Shown piece by piece: positions 1 through 8,063 of a stretch of DNA of 35,398 nucleotides. Position numbers and translations under genes: made by a program. This DNA is from an uncultured Aureispira sp. (GTDB lineage: Bacteria; Bacteroidota; Bacteroidia; Chitinophagales; Saprospiraceae). Position 1 is the first letter of the stretch, and every line of letters starts with the position of its first letter. The stretch spans positions 1 to 35,398 of the forward strand of contig CAJQOX010000014.1 in NCBI GenBank assembly GCA_905480075.1, given 5' to 3'. The notes below the pieces were generated by a model. That model searched no databases. It worked only from the letters and a program-made list of their open reading frames with translations, and was not told the DNA's origin.

Positions 1-1743
1 CCCGAGGCCCGACCCACAGCCGAAGAGTGGTGTGCCACTATACTCCTAGCTCTCGACGATGAAGCTGCCTATAAAAGATATGGTCATATTTTAGGTGGTG
101 GCCTGATGACTTCCCGTCCAAGATTTCCTTTGCCTTCTTCCTCGGTTCCATTTCCTGAATATCCTGAGGCTATGTTCAAGCTCGTCGATTTCAGCAAAGG
201 AGATAAACTGCCGTTTCCGGTTATTTCTCAGCCTGCTTCCCTTGATTCAACCTTATACAAGGCCAAACAACTCAATAGCTTCGTACGAGAGCTGCTTTTC
301 TTTGTCTTGTTTATCATCTCTATTTCTCTGACACCGGTCATTGGTTTAGTAGCTGCTGCTGCTCTTTTGAAAAAAGCTTTTGATAATTTTAAAACTGAAA
401 ATAAATTTATTAGAAAAACAGCACTTAATGACGAGTTGATAAGCCTAAGAAAGGATCACTTTTATAAAAATAAAGCGGTATCGGCTGCCCAAAAGAAATT
501 CAAACGCTCTGTCAGGAGAATTGTTCCGCGTATTGAAAAGATCATCAACAAATTAAAAATTGAAATTCAAGAACTAGATGATTTTATCAAAAAACAGGAT
601 GAAAAGGTCCTTGAAATTGAAGAAAAAGCACTTGAACAGTATAAATTGCTCAACAAAAAGTATGTTTCACAGGCGCTGTCAGACCGCGTTATTGCCAGGG
701 TGGATGATGTAGAGTATGACTCTCTGTCAAAGATCAGAATCGCGCTCAATAATTCATATAAGATCGCTGTTAATACCCTCACCAAAGAAAAACCAATCGA
801 TAATCATCCGCAATTGCTCAAAGGGAAAATGGAAGTGGATACACTGGTGAATGATAAAAAAATTAAAATTACTTCTTCTGTTTCAGATCAGATCGCTGAA
901 CTGAATGAAAAACAGGAATTGGAACTCAGTCTCATTGACAATGATATTGAAAAGGATGCTGACTTGCTCGAAAATCTCAAAAGACTGTGGAGAGGAAGAA
1001 AGAAAGTGGATGAAAAAGTCCTTGTCGAAACCAGGCATTTCCTGAAGTCTATAGGCTTCACCTCTGTTTCACAGATCAAAACTATCAATATCCGCTCAGC
1101 GTTTATTTACCTTAAAAATGGAGATAAAATAAGTGCAAGAGAATTTAAAGACTTTAAATATGTACTCAAAAATCTCTGGCAATGGTTCGACGAGATCAAA
1201 CATCAGACTAATTCTCTTTTAAAACAAAAATCGGATGTAAAACAGAAATACAGACTGAAAATTAAAGCATTAGACGACAAAAAACGCACAGAAATAAAAG
1301 GCCTGGACAAATTTAAAATGGACAGCCTTCAAAAAGTTAAGGTTCAGGTACAAAAAGTAGTCCTTGGCAGCCCTTTTTCTGACTTACAGATGCAACACGA
1401 ATCGGCTACTGTATTGATAGATGAACTCGAATCGGAATATGGAATGGAGGAAGAGGAAGTACTTAAAAGTTATAATGTTTTTTATGATTCTCTCATCAGT
1501 GATTGTAAAGCCAAGGTCAAAATAACGGAACAAAAAATCAAGAAACTCGAATCGCAACTCGAGGTGTACAACAAAAAGATCAATCATCCAAAAATTCAGA
1601 AAAATTATAAAATTCTGGATGATGAAATCCGCAAGCTGAAATCTTTTTTACCTTTTCTCGAAAAAAAGGAATCCGATTTATTGAAATACCAGGAGGTTAG
1701 TTTTGTAAACTACCTGAAGTATGTTTTACATATTAAAAAGTAG
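1..1743 (+). CDS. C-terminal part of a kinase / transmembrane / coiled-coil protein (5' partial)
   Basis: The reading frame is open from base 1, so the gene starts outside the window; the first ATG (106) is internal. The 35 codons before it read PEARPTAEEWCATILLALDD, which matches the end of a Ser/Thr kinase C-lobe (the invariant Arg of subdomain XI in RPTAEEW) and aligns with QNRPHAEDWCSTLLPSIGDP in the full-length paralog at 3230-5275. After it come a Pro-rich linker, a hydrophobic segment of about 28 residues (codons ~98-125, possibly a membrane hairpin) and about 430 residues of Lys/Glu-rich coiled coil. The end contains VSFVNYLKYVL. Family knowledge: kinases of the TerY-P (VWA/PP2C/kinase) type can carry C-terminal coiled coils. 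Inference: a membrane-anchored signalling kinase with a cytoplasmic coiled-coil tail. Catalytic residues cannot be checked here. Confidence 0.8.
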   Translation, partial: PEARPTAEEWCATILLALDDEAAYKRYGHILGGGLMTSRPRFPLPSSSVPFPEYPEAMFKLVDFSKGDKLPFPVISQPASLDSTLYKAKQLNSFVRELLFFVLFIISISLTPVIGLVAAAALLKKAFDNFKTENKFIRKTALNDELISLRKDHFYKNKAVSAAQKKFKRSVRRIVPRIEKIINKLKIEIQELDDFIKKQDEKVLEIEEKALEQYKLLNKKYVSQALSDRVIARVDDVEYDSLSKIRIALNNSYKIAVNTLTKEKPIDNHPQLLKGKMEVDTLVNDKKIKITSSVSDQIAELNEKQELELSLIDNDIEKDADLLENLKRLWRGRKKVDEKVLVETRHFLKSIGFTSVSQIKTINIRSAFIYLKNGDKISAREFKDFKYVLKNLWQWFDEIKHQTNSLLKQKSDVKQKYRLKIKALDDKKRTEIKGLDKFKMDSLQKVKVQVQKVVLGSPFSDLQMQHESATVLIDELESEYGMEEEEVLKSYNVFYDSLISDCKAKVKITEQKIKKLESQLEVYNKKINHPKIQKNYKILDDEIRKLKSFLPFLEKKESDLLKYQEVSFVNYLKYVLHIKK

Positions 1744-1781
1744 TAGTGAGTCATAAGTTTTTATTAGTAGTAAGTCATAAG
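1741..1781 (+). repeat. Short tandem direct repeat at the end of the first kinase gene
   Basis: TAGTAGTGAGTCATAAG at 1741-1757 recurs as TAGTAGTAAGTCATAAG at 1765-1781, 16 of 17 bases identical, with a 24-bp period. The first copy contains the stop codon of the upstream gene. No function is evident; it may be a slippage product in non-coding DNA. Confidence 0.7.
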
Positions 1782-1868
1782 ATAAAAGTAAAAGGTCAAA
1801 ATATTCTATAGTCAAAAAATCAAAGATCAAAAAGCGCAGCGATCTGTTATCTAACATTCAATAAACTA

Positions 1869-2480
1869 ATGTCTGTAAAAATATTTGAAAAAATTGAAAA
1901 GGAAGGTATTTTTCTTCTGAGATCCTGGAAAGTGGATAATGACGAGATTAAGGTTAAAAGAGAAACGAAAGGCACTGTCAAAGTGATTTTTGATGCAAAA
2001 AAAAATGGAGTGCTCTTCCGTCTGACCTTTTATGCTATTTTGATAGAAGACGTTTTTTCCAACAATAAATTGGTTCATCCTACCGTTCATTTGAACTGGA
2101 AAATAAACTTTATTTTTATTGTCGATAACCCTGATGATCTCTCTCTTTCTGTATCCCCGGAATCTTTTTCCGATAAGCTATTCAGTTTTTTGGGAAATAG
2201 TGATAAAGAACTTTATAATAAAAAATTCGATGATTTGTTTTTTGTTAAATCCAATCATGACTTTGCTTATGCTCAGGTTATTGATGAGAGGCTACAAAAT
2301 TTGTTTGTTGAAAATATCAAGGGTTTTTCCAGAGTGTATCTCAGGAAAAATGAAATCCGATATGAAGAACCTTTTAATTTTGTAGGATGGAACTGGAAAA
2401 GAAAAAGAGAAAGGTTTATTCAACTTTTATCATTGTTTATGATGATGTCTGAAAATGTTAATAAACTGAATCAGGATTAA
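1869..2480 (+). CDS. Hypothetical protein between two kinase genes (203 aa)
   Basis: I do not recognise this protein. It has no signal peptide and no clear membrane segment, and looks like a soluble alpha/beta protein. The middle holds a strand-like stretch (INFIFIVDNPDDLSLSVSPE). The last third has the order FDDLFFVKSN ... FAYAQVIDERLQNLF ... FSRVYLRKNEIRYEEPF, followed by a helix. That order resembles the end of DUF3137-like domains, but this is only a visual impression. It lies 125 bp after the first kinase protein and shares a similar length and plan with the protein at 2607-3212, so the two are probably divergent paralogs. Context suggests a partner or substrate of the kinase proteins. 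No exact TAnnTTTG element was found in the gap before it. Confidence 0.75.
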   Translation: MSVKIFEKIEKEGIFLLRSWKVDNDEIKVKRETKGTVKVIFDAKKNGVLFRLTFYAILIEDVFSNNKLVHPTVHLNWKINFIFIVDNPDDLSLSVSPESFSDKLFSFLGNSDKELYNKKFDDLFFVKSNHDFAYAQVIDERLQNLFVENIKGFSRVYLRKNEIRYEEPFNFVGWNWKRKRERFIQLLSLFMMMSENVNKLNQD

Positions 2481-2559
2481 TCTCTACTGTCTCCTACATG
2501 TTTCCCCTTTATTTCTTAAATAATTATTGTCCTCATCCTTCATTTCTCTTATTAATGAA

Positions 2560-2567
2560 TAATTTTG
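2560..2567 (+). promoter_or_regulatory. Candidate -7 promoter element
   Basis: TAATTTTG fits the Bacteroidota -7 consensus TAnnTTTG and lies 40 bp before the ATG at 2607. The nearest upstream TTG (2527-2529) is 30 bp away, too far for a good -33 box, so support is moderate. If used, the kinase at 3230 would have its own internal promoter. Confidence 0.35.
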
Positions 2568-2606
2568 TATATTCATGTTTATTATTTGTATCGTTTTCAT
2601 CTTTTT

Positions 2607-3212
2607 ATGTTATTCAAATTTTTTGCTAAAGAAAATTACGGGTCTGTCAGGAAAGAACTACATCAGGTTTTTCACTCCCTCGGTCTCAAGGATTCCGATA
2701 TTAAAATAAAAATGCAACCTGCAACTTATTTTAAGCCCTATAAATTGGTAGCCGAAGGGAAACTGAAAGGACATAGGTTTGTTCTGAGTATGGTTTCTTC
2801 AGAGCTTAAAATTCCTAACCCTCAATCAAAACTTGAATTTATTATTCATTGTGAAAATCCGTCATGGCTAGCTTTCGGTATTTCACTAAATGGAGGGGAG
2901 GGTATATTTGAAAGTAAATTGGATATGCAAAAGGTAGCGGTCGATTGTTTAGATAATAAAAGTATCTCTGTAGCCTGTAATCAAAAGGAATTTGTTCTTG
3001 ACCTTTTCAAGGGGGATTTTTGTAATAATATTTCTTTAGTCTCGGATTCAAAATTCTCTGATTTTTTGATTGAACGTAAACGCCTTTATTTTAAAACTGA
3101 CTGGCTACCCACTAATTCTCAAAAAAGTATAATGCTCAAAAATTCTATTAGTTTTGCTTCTGCTCTTATAGGGAAAGTTGATCAATGGAATCCTGATTTG
3201 GCAAATAATTAA
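2607..3212 (+). CDS. Hypothetical protein directly upstream of the second kinase (201 aa)
   Basis: I chose ATG 2607 (MLFKFFAKENYG) over the in-frame TTG at 2565. The TTG overlaps a candidate promoter element and would add an odd aromatic stretch. The choice also makes the protein nearly the same length as the 203-aa neighbour at 1869. No signal peptide or family is recognised. Shared plan with the neighbour: LEFIIHCENPSWLAFGISLN here against INFIFIVDNPDDLSLSVSPE there, then a tail with SISVACNQKEFVLDLF ... FSDFLIERKRLYF and a final helix. It ends 17 bp before the kinase at 3230, so the two are very probably co-transcribed. A role as adaptor or substrate of that kinase is inference only. Confidence 0.75.
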   Translation: MLFKFFAKENYGSVRKELHQVFHSLGLKDSDIKIKMQPATYFKPYKLVAEGKLKGHRFVLSMVSSELKIPNPQSKLEFIIHCENPSWLAFGISLNGGEGIFESKLDMQKVAVDCLDNKSISVACNQKEFVLDLFKGDFCNNISLVSDSKFSDFLIERKRLYFKTDWLPTNSQKSIMLKNSISFASALIGKVDQWNPDLANN

Positions 3213-3229
3213 GTAGATCAATATTTTAT

Positions 3230-5275
3230 ATGGGAGGGAATTTCTATCTGAAATTTAATAAGGAAACTATTAAACTTAATGCCAAACCCTTTGCCGGTGG
3301 AGGAGAAGGGGATTTGTATAAAATTTCTTCCCCTTATAAGTTTAAAAATTATGTAGCAAAAATTTACCATCCCCATAAATTATCTGACCACAGAGAATCC
3401 AAAATACTTTTTCTGATCAATAACCCACCTGTCGGTCTTACAGGTGCTGTCATTTGGGCAAGTGATGCTATCTATGATTCAAAAAATAAATTTGCCGGCT
3501 TTATTATGCCTTTTGTGAAGGGTAAGAAGTTGGAAATACTTTGCCTGGGTAAACTTCCGCGGAAAATAAACAGTATATGGGAAAGGTTTGACTTGAAGAA
3601 CCCACAGGCATTTAATTACAGACTCAGAATTTGTTTTAACCTTGCTGCGGCAGTTTATCAGATACATGCTACGAATAAATATGTACTTGTAGACCTTAAG
3701 CCGGACAATATCATTATTCAGCCCGAAGGGCTAGTTTCTATTGTCGATACCGATTCAGTAGAAGTTGTAGAGAATGGTAAATTACTTTTTTCTGCACCCG
3801 TTGCGACGCCTGAATATACACCACCGGAATTTTATGATAATAATTTCAGAGAAAATGATATCGTTGACCGGTCCTGGGACAATTTCAGCCTTGCTGTTAT
3901 CTTTTACAAACTACTCTTTGGTATTCACCCCTTTGCTGCCTCTGCCAAGTCTCCTTACGATAATTTAGTCAGTATTCATCAAAAAATTGAACAGGGCTTT
4001 TTTGTACACAACAAAAAAATTGAGCATCTTCTTACTGTGATTCCACCCCCACATAGTCTGTTCAGTAAATTAAGCCCTGAACTGAAAAGAATGTTTATTG
4101 AATGCTTTGCCGATGGGCAAAACTCGCCTCAAAACAGGCCACATGCTGAGGATTGGTGTTCCACTTTACTGCCTTCGATCGGTGACCCTGAACTGGAAGC
4201 TCATTTTTCTTTTCTTTCAGGCTTTTATCATAAGGTTGACCTTACAAAATTTATTTTTCCTTCTGCTTTGCTTAAGGATTCTGAAATTAATATGGTCCCC
4301 AATGCCTGGATAGAAAAAAAAGTGAATGATTTTTTGGGCACAGTACCTGATTTGCCTACTTCTCTTAAAAGTCTGCCTTCAAATGCTATTAAGAACTTCT
4401 CTCTTTCAATTGATATGAAGGATTATGTTTTTTCCTGGGCTTTTACAGGATCGTTAATCACAGCATTTTTATTGTTAATCCCCGGTCTTTTAAATTGGTT
4501 GATCTATGATTTTTGGAGTTCTTCATTTTTTTTGATTAATTTCTTAATTTTGGCTGTTTTTTTACTGCCTCAATTTATTCTTCCCAGGCTAAGTTCTTTT
4601 GTCAGGCATTTTTTCTCTGAACAATACAGGCTAACTCAACTTTGGAACAGATTTAGCGTAAGTTACCCTGAATTGAGGGCAGATTTAGAAAAAAAGAAGC
4701 AATCACTTATTTCAAGATTAAAAAATGAAAATAATGAAGTTATTGCAGGGCTAAAGAAAAACAGAACGGGTTATGTTTCTGAGCTGAAGGCCTTTCTTAA
4801 AAATAAAGATCAAGAAGTGATTGTATTGAAAAAGGCATTGATCGCTGAAGTGGAAAAATTAAATAAAAAACTGGTAAATAAAGCTTTTGAAAATTCCCTT
4901 TTTCTTCAATTCAATGCCCCAAACCTTACAAAACTTGAAATGGATTTACAAAAACATATTAAAATTAATTCTTTGAAAGAAAATGACTTAATCAAGGAAT
5001 TTGAATTGCTCGATGAATTGAAAAAGGAAAAAACTCTTGCTGTGACTGAATTGGAAGGTCACTATGATATAAAATATCAGACTGTTTTTGATGAATGTAC
5101 TACTGAGATCAATAAAATATCCGGTTTGGTAAAAAATTTAGATAAAAAATATAAAATCCCTGTTGAAAATCTATTGATTTCACCGGATTCAAACAAAATG
5201 AAAATTTCTATTTCAGGTCAACTCAAAAAAACTAAAAAAGATATTTTATCTCTTTCAAAATTATCTGTTGATTGA
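3230..5275 (+). CDS. Membrane-anchored divergent Ser/Thr protein kinase with coiled-coil tail (681 aa)
   Basis: The kinase domain spans residues ~13-320. It shows a Gly-rich loop GGGEGDLYKI (23-31), the ATP-anchoring lysine in VAK (K44), the catalytic loop VDLKPDN (D155, N160) without the usual His-Arg, the metal site IVDTDS (D173) in place of DFG, the activation-segment end ATPEYTPPE (192-200), the F-helix Asp in RSWDNFSLAV (D217), and the late Arg in NRPHAEDW (R303). All key catalytic residues are present, so it is probably active. Two hydrophobic segments (~403-425 and ~432-452) follow, then ~220 residues of coiled coil rich in Lys/Glu. DTDS plus PEYTPPE is typical of the YegI/TerY-P kinase group as I recall it. 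The architecture matches the truncated protein at 1-1743. Likely targets are unknown; the two small proteins upstream are candidates. The domain call is firm, the pathway is not. Confidence 0.9.
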   Translation: MGGNFYLKFNKETIKLNAKPFAGGGEGDLYKISSPYKFKNYVAKIYHPHKLSDHRESKILFLINNPPVGLTGAVIWASDAIYDSKNKFAGFIMPFVKGKKLEILCLGKLPRKINSIWERFDLKNPQAFNYRLRICFNLAAAVYQIHATNKYVLVDLKPDNIIIQPEGLVSIVDTDSVEVVENGKLLFSAPVATPEYTPPEFYDNNFRENDIVDRSWDNFSLAVIFYKLLFGIHPFAASAKSPYDNLVSIHQKIEQGFFVHNKKIEHLLTVIPPPHSLFSKLSPELKRMFIECFADGQNSPQNRPHAEDWCSTLLPSIGDPELEAHFSFLSGFYHKVDLTKFIFPSALLKDSEINMVPNAWIEKKVNDFLGTVPDLPTSLKSLPSNAIKNFSLSIDMKDYVFSWAFTGSLITAFLLLIPGLLNWLIYDFWSSSFFLINFLILAVFLLPQFILPRLSSFVRHFFSEQYRLTQLWNRFSVSYPELRADLEKKKQSLISRLKNENNEVIAGLKKNRTGYVSELKAFLKNKDQEVIVLKKALIAEVEKLNKKLVNKAFENSLFLQFNAPNLTKLEMDLQKHIKINSLKENDLIKEFELLDELKKEKTLAVTELEGHYDIKYQTVFDECTTEINKISGLVKNLDKKYKIPVENLLISPDSNKMKISISGQLKKTKKDILSLSKLSVD

Positions 5276-5310
5276 TTTCTATAAGATAGATCTTATTCAA
5301 TAGAAATTTT
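5275..5310 (+). terminator. Intrinsic terminator after the kinase block
   Basis: ATTTCTATAAGA pairs with TCTTAT and AGAAAT around a small TAGA loop, with a short bulge, and is followed by TTTTAAAT. It starts at the kinase stop codon and ends the + strand block before the protease promoter. Confidence 0.6.
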
Positions 5311-5341
5311 AAATAATAAATAAAAAATAATTAAGTTGTTT

Positions 5342-5371
5342 TTTGTAAATTATTATAACTTTTTAAATTTG
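5342..5371 (+). promoter_or_regulatory. Bacteroidota-type promoter of the C10 protease gene
   Basis: TTTG at 5342-5345, an 18-bp spacer, then TAAATTTG at 5364-5371, a full match to the -33/-7 pattern of Bacteroidota housekeeping sigma. Transcription would begin near 5378, about 18 bases before the chosen ATG at 5396. This excludes the upstream in-frame TTG at 5336 as a start. Confidence 0.75.
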
Positions 5372-5395
5372 ACAAACGAATCTAAAAAAATAACT

Positions 5396-7972
5396 ATGAT
5401 AAATAAATTTCTACTTGCGCTATCCTTTTTGTTCTTTTTCTTTTCAATGGATGCTAAGCCTGTATCTGAAAATGAAGCAAACAGGCTTGCTGAAAATTTT
5501 TATAGAATCAACAATAATAGTAATACGGATATTATTGTACTCGAAACAGCAGATATAGTGTATACACGAATCTTCAATGAAGCTAGTGGTCATATGCAGG
5601 ACCTTCCGCTATATTATGTATTTAATGTCAATACAAATGATGGTTTTGTCATGATTACAGCCGATGATGCGGCCGTGCCTGTTCTTGGATACGCCCTGCG
5701 GGGACATTATGACCCGAATATAAAAGCAGATAATTTCAGAAAATGGGTTGAAAACTATAAAGAACAAATGCGCTTTATTATTGAAAATAATGTGCAGGCA
5801 ACTGCTGAAATTTCACTCAGGTGGGAGAACCTAAGGAAGGGAATCGCTGATAATGACCGGAATAATTCTTCTGTAAACCCTTTGTTGGGTTCTATCACCT
5901 GGGGACAACAGGCCGGGTTTAATGCACAGTGTCCCGGTGGTTCGGTGGTGGGATGTGTGGCAACTGCTATGGCACAGATCATGAAATATTGGTCACACCC
6001 CGCTCAGGGTACCGGATTTTATTCCTATAATCATTCTACCTATGGCACGCAATCGGTAAACTATGGCAGCACTACCTATAATTTTTCCTCCATGCCCAAT
6101 ACCACTTCAAGTACTGAATCTGCCAAACTTTCCTATCATTGTGGCGTGGCTGTAGATATGATGTACAGCCCTTCGGGGTCAGGTGCTTATTCTTCGGATG
6201 CGAAAGATGCTTTTAAGGATTATTTTGATTATAAATCATCTACTATTGAATACCTTTCCCGTTCTTCCTACTCAGATTTCAACTGGAAACAATTATTGAA
6301 AACAGATCTGAATAATAATCAGCCATTATATTATGCCGGCACCGGTTCCGGAGGGGGACATGCCTTTGTTTGTGATGGCTATGACGCCTCTGATAATTTT
6401 CATTATAATTGGGGGTGGAGTGGTTCCTATGATGGTTATTTTCATATCGATGCCCTCAATCCAAGTGGGGTCGGTACCGGAGGAGGTACCGGTGGGTTTA
6501 ATTCCAATCATCGTATTATAAGGGGTATTGAGCCTAATTCCGGTGGTGGCGGAGGCGGAGGCGGAGGAACCGCAGCAGCCGACCTGAATCTTTATTCCAA
6601 TATGACGCTTTCACCTACCTCTCCTGTCAACTATGGCACTAATTTTACTGTTTCAGTTGATATTGCCAATACAAGTGGTGTTGATTTTTCAGGAGATGTT
6701 GCCGCTGCATTACTTGATAATAATAATAATTTCGTAAGTTTTATTGAAACCAAATCCGGAGAGGCTTATACAACTGGGTTTTATTATTCAAGAACTTTTT
6801 CCAGTACTAATATGTCCAATAATCCTTCGCCGGGTACTTATTCTATTGTCTTATATCAAAAAGAATCCGGTGCCGCTAATTGGTCAGTGATTGCCGATGG
6901 TTCTTACAGTAACTCAAAAACTTTAGTTATTCAGACAATAAATAGTGGTGGAATCGACCTTTATGCTTCTATTACTCCTTCTTCTGACCCTATTATAATT
7001 GGTTCTTCTTTTTCTGTAACTGCCAATTTTTACAATACATCTGCCTCCGGGTTTTCGGGAGATTTTTCTATTGATGTCCACGATGCTCAGGGAAATTGGA
7101 TAACGGCTGTAGAGGTTAGGCCAATGAGTCTTGGTGCCGGGAATGTTTATAGTAGTAATATTGTTTTCTCTTCCACAGGACTTTCTTCGCTTACTGCAGG
7201 TACCTATCAGCTGGCAGCCTGGATGAAACCCACCGGAGGAAGCTGGGAATTGGTGGGCAATGGTTCTTATTCCAACCCTGTTCAGGTTACTTTTGCTGAA
7301 CCTTCCCTTACCGGGGATATTTACGAAAACAATAATACTGCCTCTGTTGCCTATAATCTATCTGCGAGCTATTCCGGTACATCGGCTACTATTGCAACAC
7401 CGGGGTCTAATATTCATGTAGGTGGTGATTATGATTATTACCGTCTGTATCTTCCCTGGGGCTATTCGTATTTTATCAATGCCGAGGTATATGATTCCTA
7501 TAATACCTCATCGGGACAGTATGATAATGATGTTTTATTTTCCTATGATACCGGCAATGGTTTTTCAGAAACCTTTGATAATTCTTCCCATACTATTATA
7601 CAACCTAACGGAGGAACTGTTATCTTTAAGGTGGCCTCCTATTATGTAGGACAGACAGGTAGCTACGAATTGAGTATAACTTCTAACCGGGGGACTGTGA
7701 GTCTTGAAAGAATAAGCGAAGAAGAGGCTTTAAGTGTTTTTCCAGTCCCGGCCAAAGATATAATTAATCTGAAATTCGATCAGGTGCCCGAAAATCTCCA
7801 ATCTATTGAAGTTTTTAATGCGTCCGGACAATCTGTTCATTCTGTAACCGGAGGCGATGTTAAACAGCAGTTGCAACAGATTTCCACAGACAAATGGGCA
7901 GACGGCACCTATTGGTTAATGCTTCGGTCCGATGATGCTATAAGCCGCAAGCCACTTATTATTGCCCACTGA
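5396..7972 (+). CDS. Secreted C10 (streptopain-type) cysteine protease, T9SS cargo (858 aa)
   Basis: The start at 5396 gives a clean signal peptide (MINKFLLALSFLFFFFSMDA). A Spi_C10-like propeptide covers ~20-145. The peptidase C10 domain has catalytic Cys187 in GCVATAM, His322 in GGGHAFVCDG, and the conserved NWGWSG (N338, W339). A run of nine glycines links it to two similar beta-sandwich repeats, each starting with a DLxxYxxxTxSP-like strand (~395-515 and ~518-635). A pre-peptidase C-terminal-like domain (YENNNT ... DYDYYRLYL, ~642-765) follows, then a T9SS type A tail from ~775 with FPVPAKD in place of the usual YPNP. Known family role: extracellular proteolysis with propeptide inhibition. 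Inference: exported across the outer membrane and anchored or released by T9SS. It is the only gene in its transcription unit. Confidence 0.93.
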   Translation: MINKFLLALSFLFFFFSMDAKPVSENEANRLAENFYRINNNSNTDIIVLETADIVYTRIFNEASGHMQDLPLYYVFNVNTNDGFVMITADDAAVPVLGYALRGHYDPNIKADNFRKWVENYKEQMRFIIENNVQATAEISLRWENLRKGIADNDRNNSSVNPLLGSITWGQQAGFNAQCPGGSVVGCVATAMAQIMKYWSHPAQGTGFYSYNHSTYGTQSVNYGSTTYNFSSMPNTTSSTESAKLSYHCGVAVDMMYSPSGSGAYSSDAKDAFKDYFDYKSSTIEYLSRSSYSDFNWKQLLKTDLNNNQPLYYAGTGSGGGHAFVCDGYDASDNFHYNWGWSGSYDGYFHIDALNPSGVGTGGGTGGFNSNHRIIRGIEPNSGGGGGGGGGTAAADLNLYSNMTLSPTSPVNYGTNFTVSVDIANTSGVDFSGDVAAALLDNNNNFVSFIETKSGEAYTTGFYYSRTFSSTNMSNNPSPGTYSIVLYQKESGAANWSVIADGSYSNSKTLVIQTINSGGIDLYASITPSSDPIIIGSSFSVTANFYNTSASGFSGDFSIDVHDAQGNWITAVEVRPMSLGAGNVYSSNIVFSSTGLSSLTAGTYQLAAWMKPTGGSWELVGNGSYSNPVQVTFAEPSLTGDIYENNNTASVAYNLSASYSGTSATIATPGSNIHVGGDYDYYRLYLPWGYSYFINAEVYDSYNTSSGQYDNDVLFSYDTGNGFSETFDNSSHTIIQPNGGTVIFKVASYYVGQTGSYELSITSNRGTVSLERISEEEALSVFPVPAKDIINLKFDQVPENLQSIEVFNASGQSVHSVTGGDVKQQLQQISTDKWADGTYWLMLRSDDAISRKPLIIAH

Positions 7973-7995
7973 TTTTGAAGGGGATAATTTACCAT

Positions 7996-8032
7996 AAAAA
8001 AGAAGTTGCTCAGAAAGGGCAACTTCTTTTTT
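7996..8032. terminator. Bidirectional intrinsic terminator
   Basis: AGAAGTTGC (8001-8009) pairs perfectly with GCAACTTCT (8019-8027). It is flanked by an A-run before and a T-run after, so it works in both directions. It lies between the convergent protease gene (+) and the gene at 8064-8705 (-). Confidence 0.9.
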
Positions 8033-8063
8033 TATATAAATAATTAAAAATAGCGTTTTAACT

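Noticed and set aside
2565-2606. TTG start at 2565 for the small protein before the second kinase
   Set aside because: It overlaps a candidate -7 element, and ATG 2607 gives a length similar to the neighbouring protein.
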